From assembly GCA_937923575.1 (NCBI GenBank), contig CALDUL010000002.1, positions 1 to 49,059 on the forward strand: a stretch of DNA of 49,059 nt. The letters are read 5' to 3'. Positions 17,815-25,957 of this stretch are shown here, one piece after another (within the stretch, counting starts at the first letter, position 1; each line of letters starts with the position of its first letter). The translations under genes were made by a program, and so were the position numbers. Below the pieces are notes generated by a model that saw only the letters and a list, made by a program, of their open reading frames with translations, did no database searches and had not been told where the DNA came from. This stretch comes from an uncultured Algimonas sp. (lineage in GTDB: Bacteria > Pseudomonadota > Alphaproteobacteria > Caulobacterales > Maricaulaceae).

Positions 17815-19449
17815 TTACGCGGGATCGATCCGGCGCTGGGCTTTCACTCTCGGAAAGACCAGCTCGCTGAGAAGGCCGGGACGCCCCTCGTGATCGTCGC
17901 CCTGCTCAACGGCCTGGCCGCCCAATCCGTCGTCCATGTTGAACTCCGCCTGGTGCAGCTCCGCCACGGCTTCGACTAGCGCCAAGCCCAGTCCTGAGCC
18001 CGGCAGTGTCCGGCTCTTGTCCAGACGCACGAAACGCTCCTTGACCCGCTCGCGTTCGAATTTCGGGATACCGGGGCCGTCATCAGCCACGCTGATCCGC
18101 ACCCGGCCACGCGGGCTCTTGGATGCCGCCAGATGAATACGCGTGCCGCCGCCCCCACCCGCATATTTGATGGCGTTCTCGACTAGGTTCGACACCGCTT
18201 GCGACAGCAGCCCCCGGTCGGCCATGATCGTCAACCCGTCCGGAATGTCGTGGGTAAAGGTCAGGCCGACATCCTCGCAGGCGGGCTCATAGAGCTCGGC
18301 AAGATCGTCGAGAATGGGCTTGGGATTGAGCGGCTTGAGCAGCTCCCGACGCTCACCCGCCTCCAGCCGGGCAATGCGGAGCACCGAGTCAAACGTGCCC
18401 AGCAGCTCCTGAGCGTCGCCGGCTGCCGCATAGAGCACCTCGGCTTCCGCGCTATCCCCGGCTTCAACCGCAGCCGACTCCAGCCGCGTGCGCAGTCGGG
18501 TCAGCGGCGTGCGCAGATCATGCGCCACGGAATCGCCTGCGTAGCGCATAGCCTGCATGAGCCGGTCGATGTGGTCGAGCATACCGTTCAAATGCTCGGC
18601 CAGACGGTCCATCTCGTCCTCGGAATAATTGCGTGGCGCGCGACGATCGAGATTGCCCTCCTGCACATCATTGGCCAGCTGATTGAGCGCGTCGACGCGG
18701 CGCGCAAAACGCCGTGCGACATAAATGGAGGACAGCACGCCGAGGAAGACAGCAATCAGCGACGAGGTCGTCATGGCCGCGCGCATGCGCTCGCCCGTGC
18801 GCATGATGTTCTCGACATCGCGGCCGACGAAGATCGTACCTTCCCGCTCGCCCTTCAGGATGATGTTCTTGCCCAGCGCCAGAATGCGGCGATCTTCGCC
18901 TTCATTGGTTTCCGGATTGACGCGGCTCGTGACGATCTGGCGTTTGACCACGCCATCGCCGTCAAACGCCCAGATGGAGTCCGGGGTCAGCCCGGTGCGG
19001 TCGATCTCTTCCGACGCCAGTCGCCCATCCACCACGCCCTTGAACACGAAGAGCGAGTAGGCATTGTCCGGCGCGAAGTCTCGCAATGTGATGAAGCGAG
19101 AGGTCGCGGTCTTCGCACCCTGGTCATAGATTGTTTCCAGCAACACTTGCTGTTCCGGCGTCAGCGGCGCGCCTTTCGGCGGCAATATACCGCCGCGGCG
19201 CGCTTCGCCGAGAGCCGTCTCTCCACCGCTGCCAAAGACCAACATGGTGTTCTGCAGCTCATCCGCGAGCCGGCGCTCGATAAGGGTCTGCTCGGACAGG
19301 ACGATTTCACGATAGACGAGCAGCTGGGCGACCAGCAGCGACAGGCCGAACAGCAGTGCGCCGATCAACGACAGTCGGAAGACCGTATTACGTAAAAGGC
19401 GACCCAGCGTTTCCGCTAGATCGCCCAGAGGTTGGACGTCATCTCTCAT
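17815..19449 (-). CDS. Sensor histidine kinase (HAMP type), partner of the adjacent OmpR-like regulator
   Basis: A 544-residue membrane kinase. Membrane helices are at about 24-46 and 229-247 around a periplasmic sensor. A HAMP domain follows (RRVDALNQLANDVQEGNLDRR), then the H-box with His310 (SVAHDLRTPLTRL), the N-box NLVENAIKY, and G-boxes DDGPGI and GSGLGLALV. The end of the ATPase domain contains a hydrophilic insertion (GGQAVEQGDDHEG) before the last strand. It starts 24 bp after the response-regulator stop, so the two form an operon. The stimulus is unknown. It converges with the PleC-like gene. Confidence 0.92.
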   Translation of the reverse strand: MRDDVQPLGDLAETLGRLLRNTVFRLSLIGALLFGLSLLVAQLLVYREIVLSEQTLIERRLADELQNTMLVFGSGGETALGEARRGGILPPKGAPLTPEQQVLLETIYDQGAKTATSRFITLRDFAPDNAYSLFVFKGVVDGRLASEEIDRTGLTPDSIWAFDGDGVVKRQIVTSRVNPETNEGEDRRILALGKNIILKGEREGTIFVGRDVENIMRTGERMRAAMTTSSLIAVFLGVLSSIYVARRFARRVDALNQLANDVQEGNLDRRAPRNYSEDEMDRLAEHLNGMLDHIDRLMQAMRYAGDSVAHDLRTPLTRLRTRLESAAVEAGDSAEAEVLYAAAGDAQELLGTFDSVLRIARLEAGERRELLKPLNPKPILDDLAELYEPACEDVGLTFTHDIPDGLTIMADRGLLSQAVSNLVENAIKYAGGGGGTRIHLAASKSPRGRVRISVADDGPGIPKFERERVKERFVRLDKSRTLPGSGLGLALVEAVAELHQAEFNMDDGLGGQAVEQGDDHEGRPGLLSELVFPRVKAQRRIDPA

Positions 19450-19473
19450 CGGAGCTGGGTCCGTAACCGCTCG

Positions 19474-20148
19474 CTAGGCGGGCTGCAACCGGTAGCCGGC
19501 ACCGCGGACTGTATGCAGCAGCGGCGTTTCGAATTCCTTGTCGATCTTGCCGCGCAGGCGAGAGATGTGAACATCGATGACATTGGTCTGGGGGTCGAAG
19601 TGATAGTCCCACACTTTTTCCAGCAGCATGGTGCGCGTCACGACGCGGCCCGCATTGCGCATCAGGCATTCCAGCAGACGGAATTCGCGTGGCTGTAGCA
19701 GGACTTTCTGACCCGCGCGCTTTACGGTGCGGGCGAGCAAATCCATCTCCAGATCACCGACCTTGAGCTTGGTGACAGCGGCGGTGGGATCGGAGCGACG
19801 GCCGATAGCTTCGACCCGGGCGAGGAGCTCGGTGAAGCTATAGGGCTTGGCGAGATAGTCATCGCCGCCCGCGCGCAGGCCTTCGACCTTGTGATCGACT
19901 TCGCCCAGCGCCGACAGGATCAGCACGGGTGTGGCATTGCCGTCCTCGCGCAGATCGGACAGCACTTCGAGCCCGTCCTTCTTGGGCAGCATCCGGTCAA
20001 GGATCAGTGCGTCGTAATCCGCGCCCTGCGCCATTTCGAGCGCGGTCTCTCCGTCCGCGGCCAGATCGACCACATGCCCGGCCTCTGAAAGGCCTTTTTT
20101 GACGTATTCCGCCGCGACTTCATCGTCTTCGACAACAAGGATTCTCAT
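19474..20148 (-). CDS. OmpR/PhoB-family response regulator
   Basis: A 224-residue regulator. Its receiver domain has the acidic pocket Glu7-Asp8-Asp9, phospho-acceptor Asp51 (LILDRMLPKKDG) and Lys in YLAKPYS. A winged-helix DNA-binding domain follows (LQPREFRLLECLMRNAGRVV, VIDVHISRLRGKID, VRGAGYRL). It is the first gene of a regulator-kinase operon, with a GGAGATCTCC element just before the ATG that is both ribosome site and a short palindrome. Confidence 0.94.
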   Translation of the reverse strand: MRILVVEDDEVAAEYVKKGLSEAGHVVDLAADGETALEMAQGADYDALILDRMLPKKDGLEVLSDLREDGNATPVLILSALGEVDHKVEGLRAGGDDYLAKPYSFTELLARVEAIGRRSDPTAAVTKLKVGDLEMDLLARTVKRAGQKVLLQPREFRLLECLMRNAGRVVTRTMLLEKVWDYHFDPQTNVIDVHISRLRGKIDKEFETPLLHTVRGAGYRLQPA

Positions 20149-20297
20149 GGGAGATCTCCGTTAATGTGTTGTCCATGTAGTTAGGGAGCGTCGTGCGAAG
20201 TGCAACGAACCATTCCGTAAGGTTGAATTTGGCAGTCAGCGGGAGTGTGGATGAAAGGACAGGGTCAAGGCTATTGCCAACTTCTACGCAAAGAGCA

Positions 20298-20315
20298 GGA
20301 CGGATCCTTCCGTCC
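20298..20315 (-). terminator. Hairpin at the end of the protease gene, possible weak terminator
   Basis: A perfect 7-bp stem (GGACGGA/TCCGTCC) with a 4-base loop, 5 bp beyond the protease stop. The minus-strand flank after it is only moderately T-rich (TGCTCTTTG), so termination may be partial. It lies within the 172-bp gap that also contains the promoter of the downstream regulator gene. Confidence 0.4.
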
Positions 20316-20320
20316 GAGCC

Positions 20321-21898
20321 TTAGAGCGGCAGCACCATATAAGTCATCGAGCCGTCCTTACGGCGGACGTTGACGATCAGCCCGTCCTGCTTGGCGAGCT
20401 TGGCGTTGAGCACGATCGACTTCCAGGCATCAACTTCGGCGATGGGCTGTCCATCCGCGTCGATTAGCACCATGCCCGTACTGAACCCGGCGGCTTCTGC
20501 CTGTGACCCGGGCTCCACGCTCTCCACATAGATCCCGGCCTCGCTGCTCGGCATGCCGATAGCGGAGCGGAACTCGGCGGAGATGTCGAGCACATGCAGT
20601 CCGGTGGAAAGGTCCACACGCGCATGCGGACTCGGCTTGGGCGGAGGCGGCGGCAGGCCTTGGCTTTCGGCGGACGCGCGGTCGACGTCGGCTTTTTCGG
20701 GACGTTCGCCGATGGACACATCCAGCTTGTAGTTCTTCTCGGCGCGTTCGTAGATGAAGGTCGCGACCTCGCCGGGCTTCATCGCCCCGATGACGCGCGT
20801 GGCCTCGACGGCGTTGCGCACGGCCGTGTCGTTGATCTTCAGGATGATGTCGTCAATCTCCAGACCATAGCTTTGCGCCGGTCCGCCAGGGACGAGCCCA
20901 TTGATGATAGCGCCCGATTTGAACACGCCGGGACGGCCATTGATCTCGAACACGGCATCGCGCAGGGCGGCACCGAAATAGCCGCGGCGAACACGGCCAA
21001 ACTCGCGAATGGATTCCACCACCGATTCCGCTGTCTCATGCGGGATGACGAAGGCGATGCCCACGCTCGCGCCGGTGGGTGAGTAAATGGCGGAATTCAC
21101 GCCCACGACTTCGCCCTGTAAATTGAACAGCGGTCCACCGGAATTGCCTCGATTGATGGTCGCGTCCGTCTGGATGTAATCGACATAGGACCCGCTATCG
21201 ACGCGTTTGCGGCCCAGCGCAGAGATGACGCCCAGCGACGTACTCTGCCCAATGCCGAAGGGGTTGCCGATGGCCACGACCCAATCGCCAATGCGCGAGT
21301 CGGCTTTGCGCTTGAAGCTGACGTGGGGAATTGCCTCATGCGTCGCGAAAGTCAGCAGGGCGAGGTCGGTTTCCTCGTCTGTACCGATGATCTCGGCCGG
21401 GTAGCGGCGACCGTCATTGAACTCGATCTCGATCATCGAGCCACCGTCAATGACGTGGTAATTGGTGACCACTTCGCGCGCTTCGCTAATGACGAAGCCG
21501 GAGCCTTGGCCTTCGGACAGCGTTTCGCCGGTTTCGGTCGTCACGATGATGTTCACAGTCGAGCGGCTGACGTCGGCCACCAGATCGGCAATAGACGGCA
21601 GCGAGGTTATCGGCGCGTCCATCAGATTGGCCGGCGGCGCGGTCAGTAGGTGCGGCTGTGACTGCGGCGCAATGATCTGCGCCCCGTCGGGAACCGGCAG
21701 GGTTGCGGGCATCGGCGCGGGCATCGTAGCGTTCGGCATCGTTGCGAGGGGCGTCACCGCGCCGTCTCGCAGCGGTGTGTAGTCGGAGCTCGGAGCGGCG
21801 GTCTTCGGCAGCTCGATCGCCGGGATGACCTGCGCTTGGGCGAGGACGGGCAGGCTTAGCAATGTCGCGGCGATGAGTGCGGTCTGCGCGTGACGCAT
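20321..21898 (-). CDS. degP: Periplasmic Do/HtrA-type serine protease
   Basis: A 525-residue HtrA-family protease for envelope protein quality control. A signal peptide (MRHAQTALIAATLL, cleavage after AQAQ) is followed by a Pro-rich linker of about 75 residues. The trypsin-like domain has His148 (NYHVIDGG), Asp178 (EETDLALL) and Ser253 (RGNSGGPLF). There are two PDZ domains (about 300-400 and 435-525). The triad is complete. DegP, DegQ and DegS types cannot be separated by eye, but two PDZ domains favour DegP/Q. It lies 16 bp downstream of the DUF938 methyltransferase gene, at the end of a putative two-component operon. Confidence 0.9.
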   Translation of the reverse strand: MRHAQTALIAATLLSLPVLAQAQVIPAIELPKTAAPSSDYTPLRDGAVTPLATMPNATMPAPMPATLPVPDGAQIIAPQSQPHLLTAPPANLMDAPITSLPSIADLVADVSRSTVNIIVTTETGETLSEGQGSGFVISEAREVVTNYHVIDGGSMIEIEFNDGRRYPAEIIGTDEETDLALLTFATHEAIPHVSFKRKADSRIGDWVVAIGNPFGIGQSTSLGVISALGRKRVDSGSYVDYIQTDATINRGNSGGPLFNLQGEVVGVNSAIYSPTGASVGIAFVIPHETAESVVESIREFGRVRRGYFGAALRDAVFEINGRPGVFKSGAIINGLVPGGPAQSYGLEIDDIILKINDTAVRNAVEATRVIGAMKPGEVATFIYERAEKNYKLDVSIGERPEKADVDRASAESQGLPPPPPKPSPHARVDLSTGLHVLDISAEFRSAIGMPSSEAGIYVESVEPGSQAEAAGFSTGMVLIDADGQPIAEVDAWKSIVLNAKLAKQDGLIVNVRRKDGSMTYMVLPL

Positions 21899-21914
21899 GG
21901 CGGGCCTCTCGGGT

Positions 21915-22535
21915 CTACGACCGAATGAACCTCACAAGATAATTATTGCGGGGCATCGACCGGGTTTCACCCGCATTAAAGCCCGCGCTTCCGAAGATAT
22001 GCTTAACATCTTCCAACTGACGCACACCCCAGCGCGGATCGCGGCGGCGCAGGCTCAGATCAAAGGCCAGATTGGAGGGCGCGCTGTCGTCGCCGAAGAG
22101 AAACGGGCCGTAGAGGATGACCGTATTCGTGAGCACCTCCGCCCCTTTCACCAAACCCATCAGCGCTTCGATCGGCGAAATGTGGATCATGTTGGCGGAA
22201 AAGATTGCATCGAATGGCTCCATCCCGTCCCACCACTGGGCGACACGCAAATCAACGTCGAGCGGCGGAGGCCACCCTTCCCTCGCCCAAGCCGCTTGTG
22301 ACGCCCGAGACGCCGCGTCTGGGTCCGAATATTGCCATTGGATATCCTGGCGCAGCTCACCCAGCGCCGCGCCGTGCTCTCCTGTACCGGAACCCAGCTC
22401 GAGCACCCGCGCCGCATCCGGCAAGAGCTCCGACAACGCTTCGGCAATAACAGCCTTGTTGCGACCCGCAGAGGGCGAGAACAGCTTTGCGCCGTCACGG
22501 TTGCGGTCTTCCAGCGCTATGGGTCTGTCATTCAT
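21915..22535 (-). CDS. DUF938 SAM-dependent methyltransferase-like protein
   Basis: A 206-residue DUF938 protein with a Rossmann methyltransferase fold. Motif I is VLELGSGTGEHG and the post-I acidic residue is in QYSDPD; the ANMIHISP and LYGPFLFG segments are family hallmarks. The substrate is unknown. Its ATG overlaps the kinase stop by 4 bp (ATGA), so it is translationally coupled to the sensor kinase gene. Confidence 0.9.
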   Translation of the reverse strand: MNDRPIALEDRNRDGAKLFSPSAGRNKAVIAEALSELLPDAARVLELGSGTGEHGAALGELRQDIQWQYSDPDAASRASQAAWAREGWPPPLDVDLRVAQWWDGMEPFDAIFSANMIHISPIEALMGLVKGAEVLTNTVILYGPFLFGDDSAPSNLAFDLSLRRRDPRWGVRQLEDVKHIFGSAGFNAGETRSMPRNNYLVRFIRS

Positions 22536-23917
22536 CCGGCGCGCGGTAGCGTAAGCTCGGCCCTCAGACCACCCAGAGGGCTCCGCGAAAGCTGTAGATC
22601 GCCGCCATACGCCTCAGCCAGATCGACGACGATGGATAGCCCCAAACCGGAGCCCGGCGTGGCTTCGTCCAGCCGCGCGCCGCGCTTCAGGGCGGTCTCG
22701 AACTTGGCGTCATCAATGCCGGAGCCGTTGTCTTCGATGACCACGCGCAACTTTTCGCCGATGGGCTCGCGCAGGACTTCGATTAGCCCGCGCGTCCACT
22801 TCGCGGCATTGTCCATGAGGTTGCCGACCATGTCATCGAGATCGCGTTTGTCGCCGCGAAACTTCAGCCCGGCCTCGCCGTCCACGTCGATGATAAGGTC
22901 TTTGTCGCGGTGGATGCGCGGCAGCGTGCGAGCCAGCGCACCGATGACGTCATCCACATCGCAAGTCAGTCCGATCGCCTGTCCGCGCGCAGCAGCCCGA
23001 GCGCGGCGAAGGTGGTGGTCGACCTGTTCGCTCATGGCGTTGGTCTGCCGCGCGACAATGTCAGCATCGATCACGGCGCTGCTGCCCGCCTCGTTGCGCA
23101 ATACGGCGATCGGCGTTTTTAGACCGTGCGCGAGATTGCCGACATGGGTCTGCGCGCGCTCGACCACATTGCGGTTGTGAACGATAAGCGAATTGAGCTC
23201 ATCTGCCAGCCCGGAGATTTCGGCCGGATAGCGGCCATCGACCGTGACGGCCCGCCCTTCGCGCACATCCGCCACACGGTCTGTCAGCGCAAAAAGCGGT
23301 CGCAGGCCCAATCGGACCTGCGCAAAAATCGCGGCCAACAGACCGAGGCTCAGCAGCACAAGCACGACCGTCGCCACGACGGCGAATTGCTGAATGGCAC
23401 GCGTTGCGGGCCTTCGATCAGCCGCGGCCAGAGCGACGACGGGCGTGTCCATATCCGGCAATGTGACGCTGCGCGCCACGACGCGGAGAGGCTCATTATC
23501 CGGACCGACACTCCCGATGCGTAGCGCTTCGCCCGGCGAACTTTGCAAGCCTGCAGCGCTACGCGGGCTGAGTATCAGCGCACTGCCGTAGAGCGAGCGA
23601 GAGGCCAGCAGCGGTGCGAGACGCCCATCATCCCTCACACGCGCAATCATCCAGTACCGCCCCGACAATGCGCGCTGATAGCGTGGGTCGAGCGGTTCAC
23701 GCGTAAGGTCGAGTGTGCCGTCATCCGTCACATCGACGGTCGCGATCAGATCGGTTACCGCCTGCTCCAGCGGATCGTCAAAGCTGGAATAGATCGTGCC
23801 ACGATATAGCCATGTCAGCAGCAGAGCGGCGAAGATTAACGCCGGCACCATCCATAGCGCGGCCGCGCGGACCAGCCGCGTGACGAGAGATGGGTTGGGT
23901 GCCGCCGTCTCCGGCAA
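22532..23917 (-). CDS. PhoQ-like sensor histidine kinase
   Basis: A 461-residue kinase. Membrane helices at about 20-37 and 178-200 enclose a periplasmic sensor of roughly 140 residues. A HAMP-like region follows (RVADVREGRAVTVDGRYPAEI), then His264 in the PhoQ-type H-box NLAHGLKTPIAVL, the N-box NLMDNAAKW and G-boxes EDNGSGI and GSGLGLSIV. The gene begins 9 bp after the regulator stop. With a PepSY protein upstream the system resembles PhoPQ-type envelope or cation sensing; the ligand is not determinable. Confidence 0.92.
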   Translation of the reverse strand: MPETAAPNPSLVTRLVRAAALWMVPALIFAALLLTWLYRGTIYSSFDDPLEQAVTDLIATVDVTDDGTLDLTREPLDPRYQRALSGRYWMIARVRDDGRLAPLLASRSLYGSALILSPRSAAGLQSSPGEALRIGSVGPDNEPLRVVARSVTLPDMDTPVVALAAADRRPATRAIQQFAVVATVVLVLLSLGLLAAIFAQVRLGLRPLFALTDRVADVREGRAVTVDGRYPAEISGLADELNSLIVHNRNVVERAQTHVGNLAHGLKTPIAVLRNEAGSSAVIDADIVARQTNAMSEQVDHHLRRARAAARGQAIGLTCDVDDVIGALARTLPRIHRDKDLIIDVDGEAGLKFRGDKRDLDDMVGNLMDNAAKWTRGLIEVLREPIGEKLRVVIEDNGSGIDDAKFETALKRGARLDEATPGSGLGLSIVVDLAEAYGGDLQLSRSPLGGLRAELTLPRAG

Positions 23918-23926
23918 GAGGCGGCC

Positions 23927-24604
23927 TTACGCCGCGTTCGGTGCGTCGGGGTCCACCAGGCGGTAGCCAAGCCCGCGCACGGTCTCGATCCGGTCCGTTC
24001 CGATCTTCTTGCGCAGACGCCCGATGAAAACCTCGATCGTATTGCTGTCGCGGTCGAAGTCCTGGTCGTAGATGTGCTCGACCATTTCCGTGCGCGATAT
24101 GACCCGGCCTTTGTGTGTCGCCATATAGGCGAGCAGGCGAAACTCGTGGCTGGTCAGCTTGATTCCCATGCCGTTCACAAAAGCCCGTGCGGCGCGATTG
24201 TCGACGACGAGGTCGCCCAGCTCGATGACATCGGTCGTGTGCCCCGCCGCCCGGCGCAGCAGCGCGCGTAGCCGCGCCAGCAGCTCTTCCGTGTGGAACG
24301 GCTTGGTCAGATAGTCATCCGCGCCCGCATCAAAGCCGGCGACTTTTTCAGACCATTGGTCGCGCGCCGTCAGGATCAGCACCGGCATCTTGCGGTCATC
24401 CGCACGCCATTTCTGCAATATGGACACACCGTCGATCTGCGGCAGGCCGAGATCGAGGATCACCCCGTCATAGGGCTCTGTGTCGCCCAAGAAATGTCCC
24501 TCGACGCCGTCACTGGCGACATCGACGGCGTAGCCCTGTTCCTTCAGCACTTGCTTGAGCTGACGGGACAGGTCCGGATCATCTTCGACGACGAGAATAC
24601 GCAT
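23927..24604 (-). CDS. OmpR/PhoP-family response regulator
   Basis: A 225-residue regulator. The receiver has Glu7-Asp8-Asp9, phospho-acceptor Asp51 (VILDLGLPQIDG) and Lys in DDYLTKPF; the winged-helix domain shows LTSHEFRLLAYMA, TIEVFIGRLRKKI and VRGLGYRL. The start at 24604 (MRIL) is chosen because homology begins there, although the frame extends upstream to 24682 through the gap to the PepSY gene. It forms an operon with the kinase. Confidence 0.94.
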   Translation of the reverse strand: MRILVVEDDPDLSRQLKQVLKEQGYAVDVASDGVEGHFLGDTEPYDGVILDLGLPQIDGVSILQKWRADDRKMPVLILTARDQWSEKVAGFDAGADDYLTKPFHTEELLARLRALLRRAAGHTTDVIELGDLVVDNRAARAFVNGMGIKLTSHEFRLLAYMATHKGRVISRTEMVEHIYDQDFDRDSNTIEVFIGRLRKKIGTDRIETVRGLGYRLVDPDAPNAA

Positions 24605-24629
24605 GAGGAACTCCAATAGCGGCAGTGCG

Positions 24630-24935
24630 CTATCGGACGCGGCCGCTATTGGCGTCAACCTTGATATCGCGCACTTGGCCATTGCTCAGAATGACGCGCA
24701 CGACATAGAAATCGCCCTTGCGGCGGATATCGACGGCCTCGCGCGCACCGCGAACACTGCGCAGAGCGATGCGTTTGGCTTCCGACGGGCTGATCGCGCG
24801 ACGGGCTTCACGGACATAGAGCTGCGCTGTCACCGGCGCGCGGCGAAACTCCGGCACGTCGACAGGCGACGAAGCAGCAGCTGGCGCAGCGAAAGCGCTG
24901 AGCAGCATGGCGGATATGACGACGAGTCGTTTCAT
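24630..24935 (-). CDS. Small exported PepSY-domain protein
   Basis: A 101-residue protein with a signal peptide (MKRLVVISAMLLSAFAAPAAA) and a single PepSY domain (SPSEAKRIALRSV ... VVRVILSNGQVRDIKVDANSG). Small PepSY proteins next to PhoP/PhoQ-like systems are frequent in alphaproteobacteria and are thought to modulate periplasmic sensing or proteolysis. It is first in the order of the putative PepSY-regulator-kinase-methyltransferase-protease operon. A T7 run lies about 15 bp before its start on the same strand. Confidence 0.85.
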   Translation of the reverse strand: MKRLVVISAMLLSAFAAPAAASSPVDVPEFRRAPVTAQLYVREARRAISPSEAKRIALRSVRGAREAVDIRRKGDFYVVRVILSNGQVRDIKVDANSGRVR

Positions 24936-25002
24936 TCGAAAGGCACTACAAAAAAAGCTCTGAACGCCGTCTGAATGCCCCGCTCACCATGCTTTTGGGC
25001 CA

Positions 25003-25941
25003 CTATATCAGTCCGTTACGCAGAGAGTCGGCGTCCTCAGCAGGCAAAGCGCCTGCAATCTGCTCGGCATGAGCGAGTTCGGCGTCCGTGAGCGTCACGA
25101 CGAGCTCGACAATCAGATTACCCTTTTCCGTCACGCCCTTGCCCTTCAGGCGCATTTTCTTGCCCGTATTCGACCCCGGAGCGATCTTCAGCCCCACGGT
25201 TCCGCGCGGCATGGATAGGCGCACTGTCGCGCCCTCCAGTGCCTCGCGCAGACTGATCGGCAGTTTCAGGCGCAAATCCTTGCCGTCACGCGTCAGGTTC
25301 GGATGATCCGAGACCGTCACTTTCACGCGTGCATCGCCCGCCGGGCCGCCATTGACGCCGGACTTTCCTTTTCCCTTCACGCGCAAGGTCTGGCCGTCTT
25401 TCACGCCAGCCGGAATACGGACCTTGGTACCACCGGGCAGCAAGCGTTCGCCGCCTTTCAGAGCTTCGGGCAGCTTCATCTTCACGGTATATTCCACATC
25501 CGCGCCTTTGCGTTGCATGGGCGGTCGGTTCATGCCGCCGCGCATGCCGCCCGTCCGGCCGCCCATGTTCATCCCAAACAGCGAGCTGAACAGATCTGCC
25601 ATCTCGTCCTGACCGCCGGCCCGGCCGCCAAAGCCCTCGAACCCGCCAAAGCCAGTCGAATAGCCCGGTCCCTGACCGCCGCGATTGAACCCGCCCGCAA
25701 ACGGATTGCGCTGCTGACCCTGCGCGTCGATCGCGCCCGTGTCGTATTGCTTACGCAGCTCTTCGTTGGACAGCAGATTATAGGCCGCCGTCACCTCCTT
25801 GAAGCGCTCCTCGGCCGCCTTGTTGTCCGGGTTCACATCGGGGTGCAGCTTCTTGGCGAGCTTGCGATAGGCCGAGCGGATTTCCTTGTCCGTCGCGGAC
25901 TTGGTCACACCCAGCAGGTCATATGGATTTTTCTTTGCCAT
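25003..25941 (-). CDS. DnaJ/CbpA-type co-chaperone (no zinc finger)
   Basis: A 312-residue class B J-protein. It has an N-terminal J-domain with HPD at residues 33-35, a Gly/Phe-Gly/Met-Gly-rich linker (about 80-135), and the two-lobed C-terminal substrate-binding domain (ADVEYTVKMKLPEAL, KVRIPAGVKDGQTLRVKGKG). The CxxCxGxG zinc repeats of true DnaJ are absent, so it is CbpA-like. Its start lies only 16 bp downstream of the GTA host-specificity gene on the same strand with no terminator between, so read-through from the GTA operon is possible. Confidence 0.93.
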   Translation of the reverse strand: MAKKNPYDLLGVTKSATDKEIRSAYRKLAKKLHPDVNPDNKAAEERFKEVTAAYNLLSNEELRKQYDTGAIDAQGQQRNPFAGGFNRGGQGPGYSTGFGGFEGFGGRAGGQDEMADLFSSLFGMNMGGRTGGMRGGMNRPPMQRKGADVEYTVKMKLPEALKGGERLLPGGTKVRIPAGVKDGQTLRVKGKGKSGVNGGPAGDARVKVTVSDHPNLTRDGKDLRLKLPISLREALEGATVRLSMPRGTVGLKIAPGSNTGKKMRLKGKGVTEKGNLIVELVVTLTDAELAHAEQIAGALPAEDADSLRNGLI

Positions 25942-25957
25942 TGCGGGACTTATCTAG

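Noticed and set aside
17815-17920. Frameshift at the 3' end of the HAMP-type kinase gene
   Set aside because: The odd hydrophilic stretch after the last G-box is followed in the same frame by a normal-looking final strand (LLSELVFP), so an insertion is more likely than a frameshift.
24936-25002. Terminator of the dnaJ gene at the T7 run
   Set aside because: A T-tract exists on the minus strand, but no stable hairpin precedes it.
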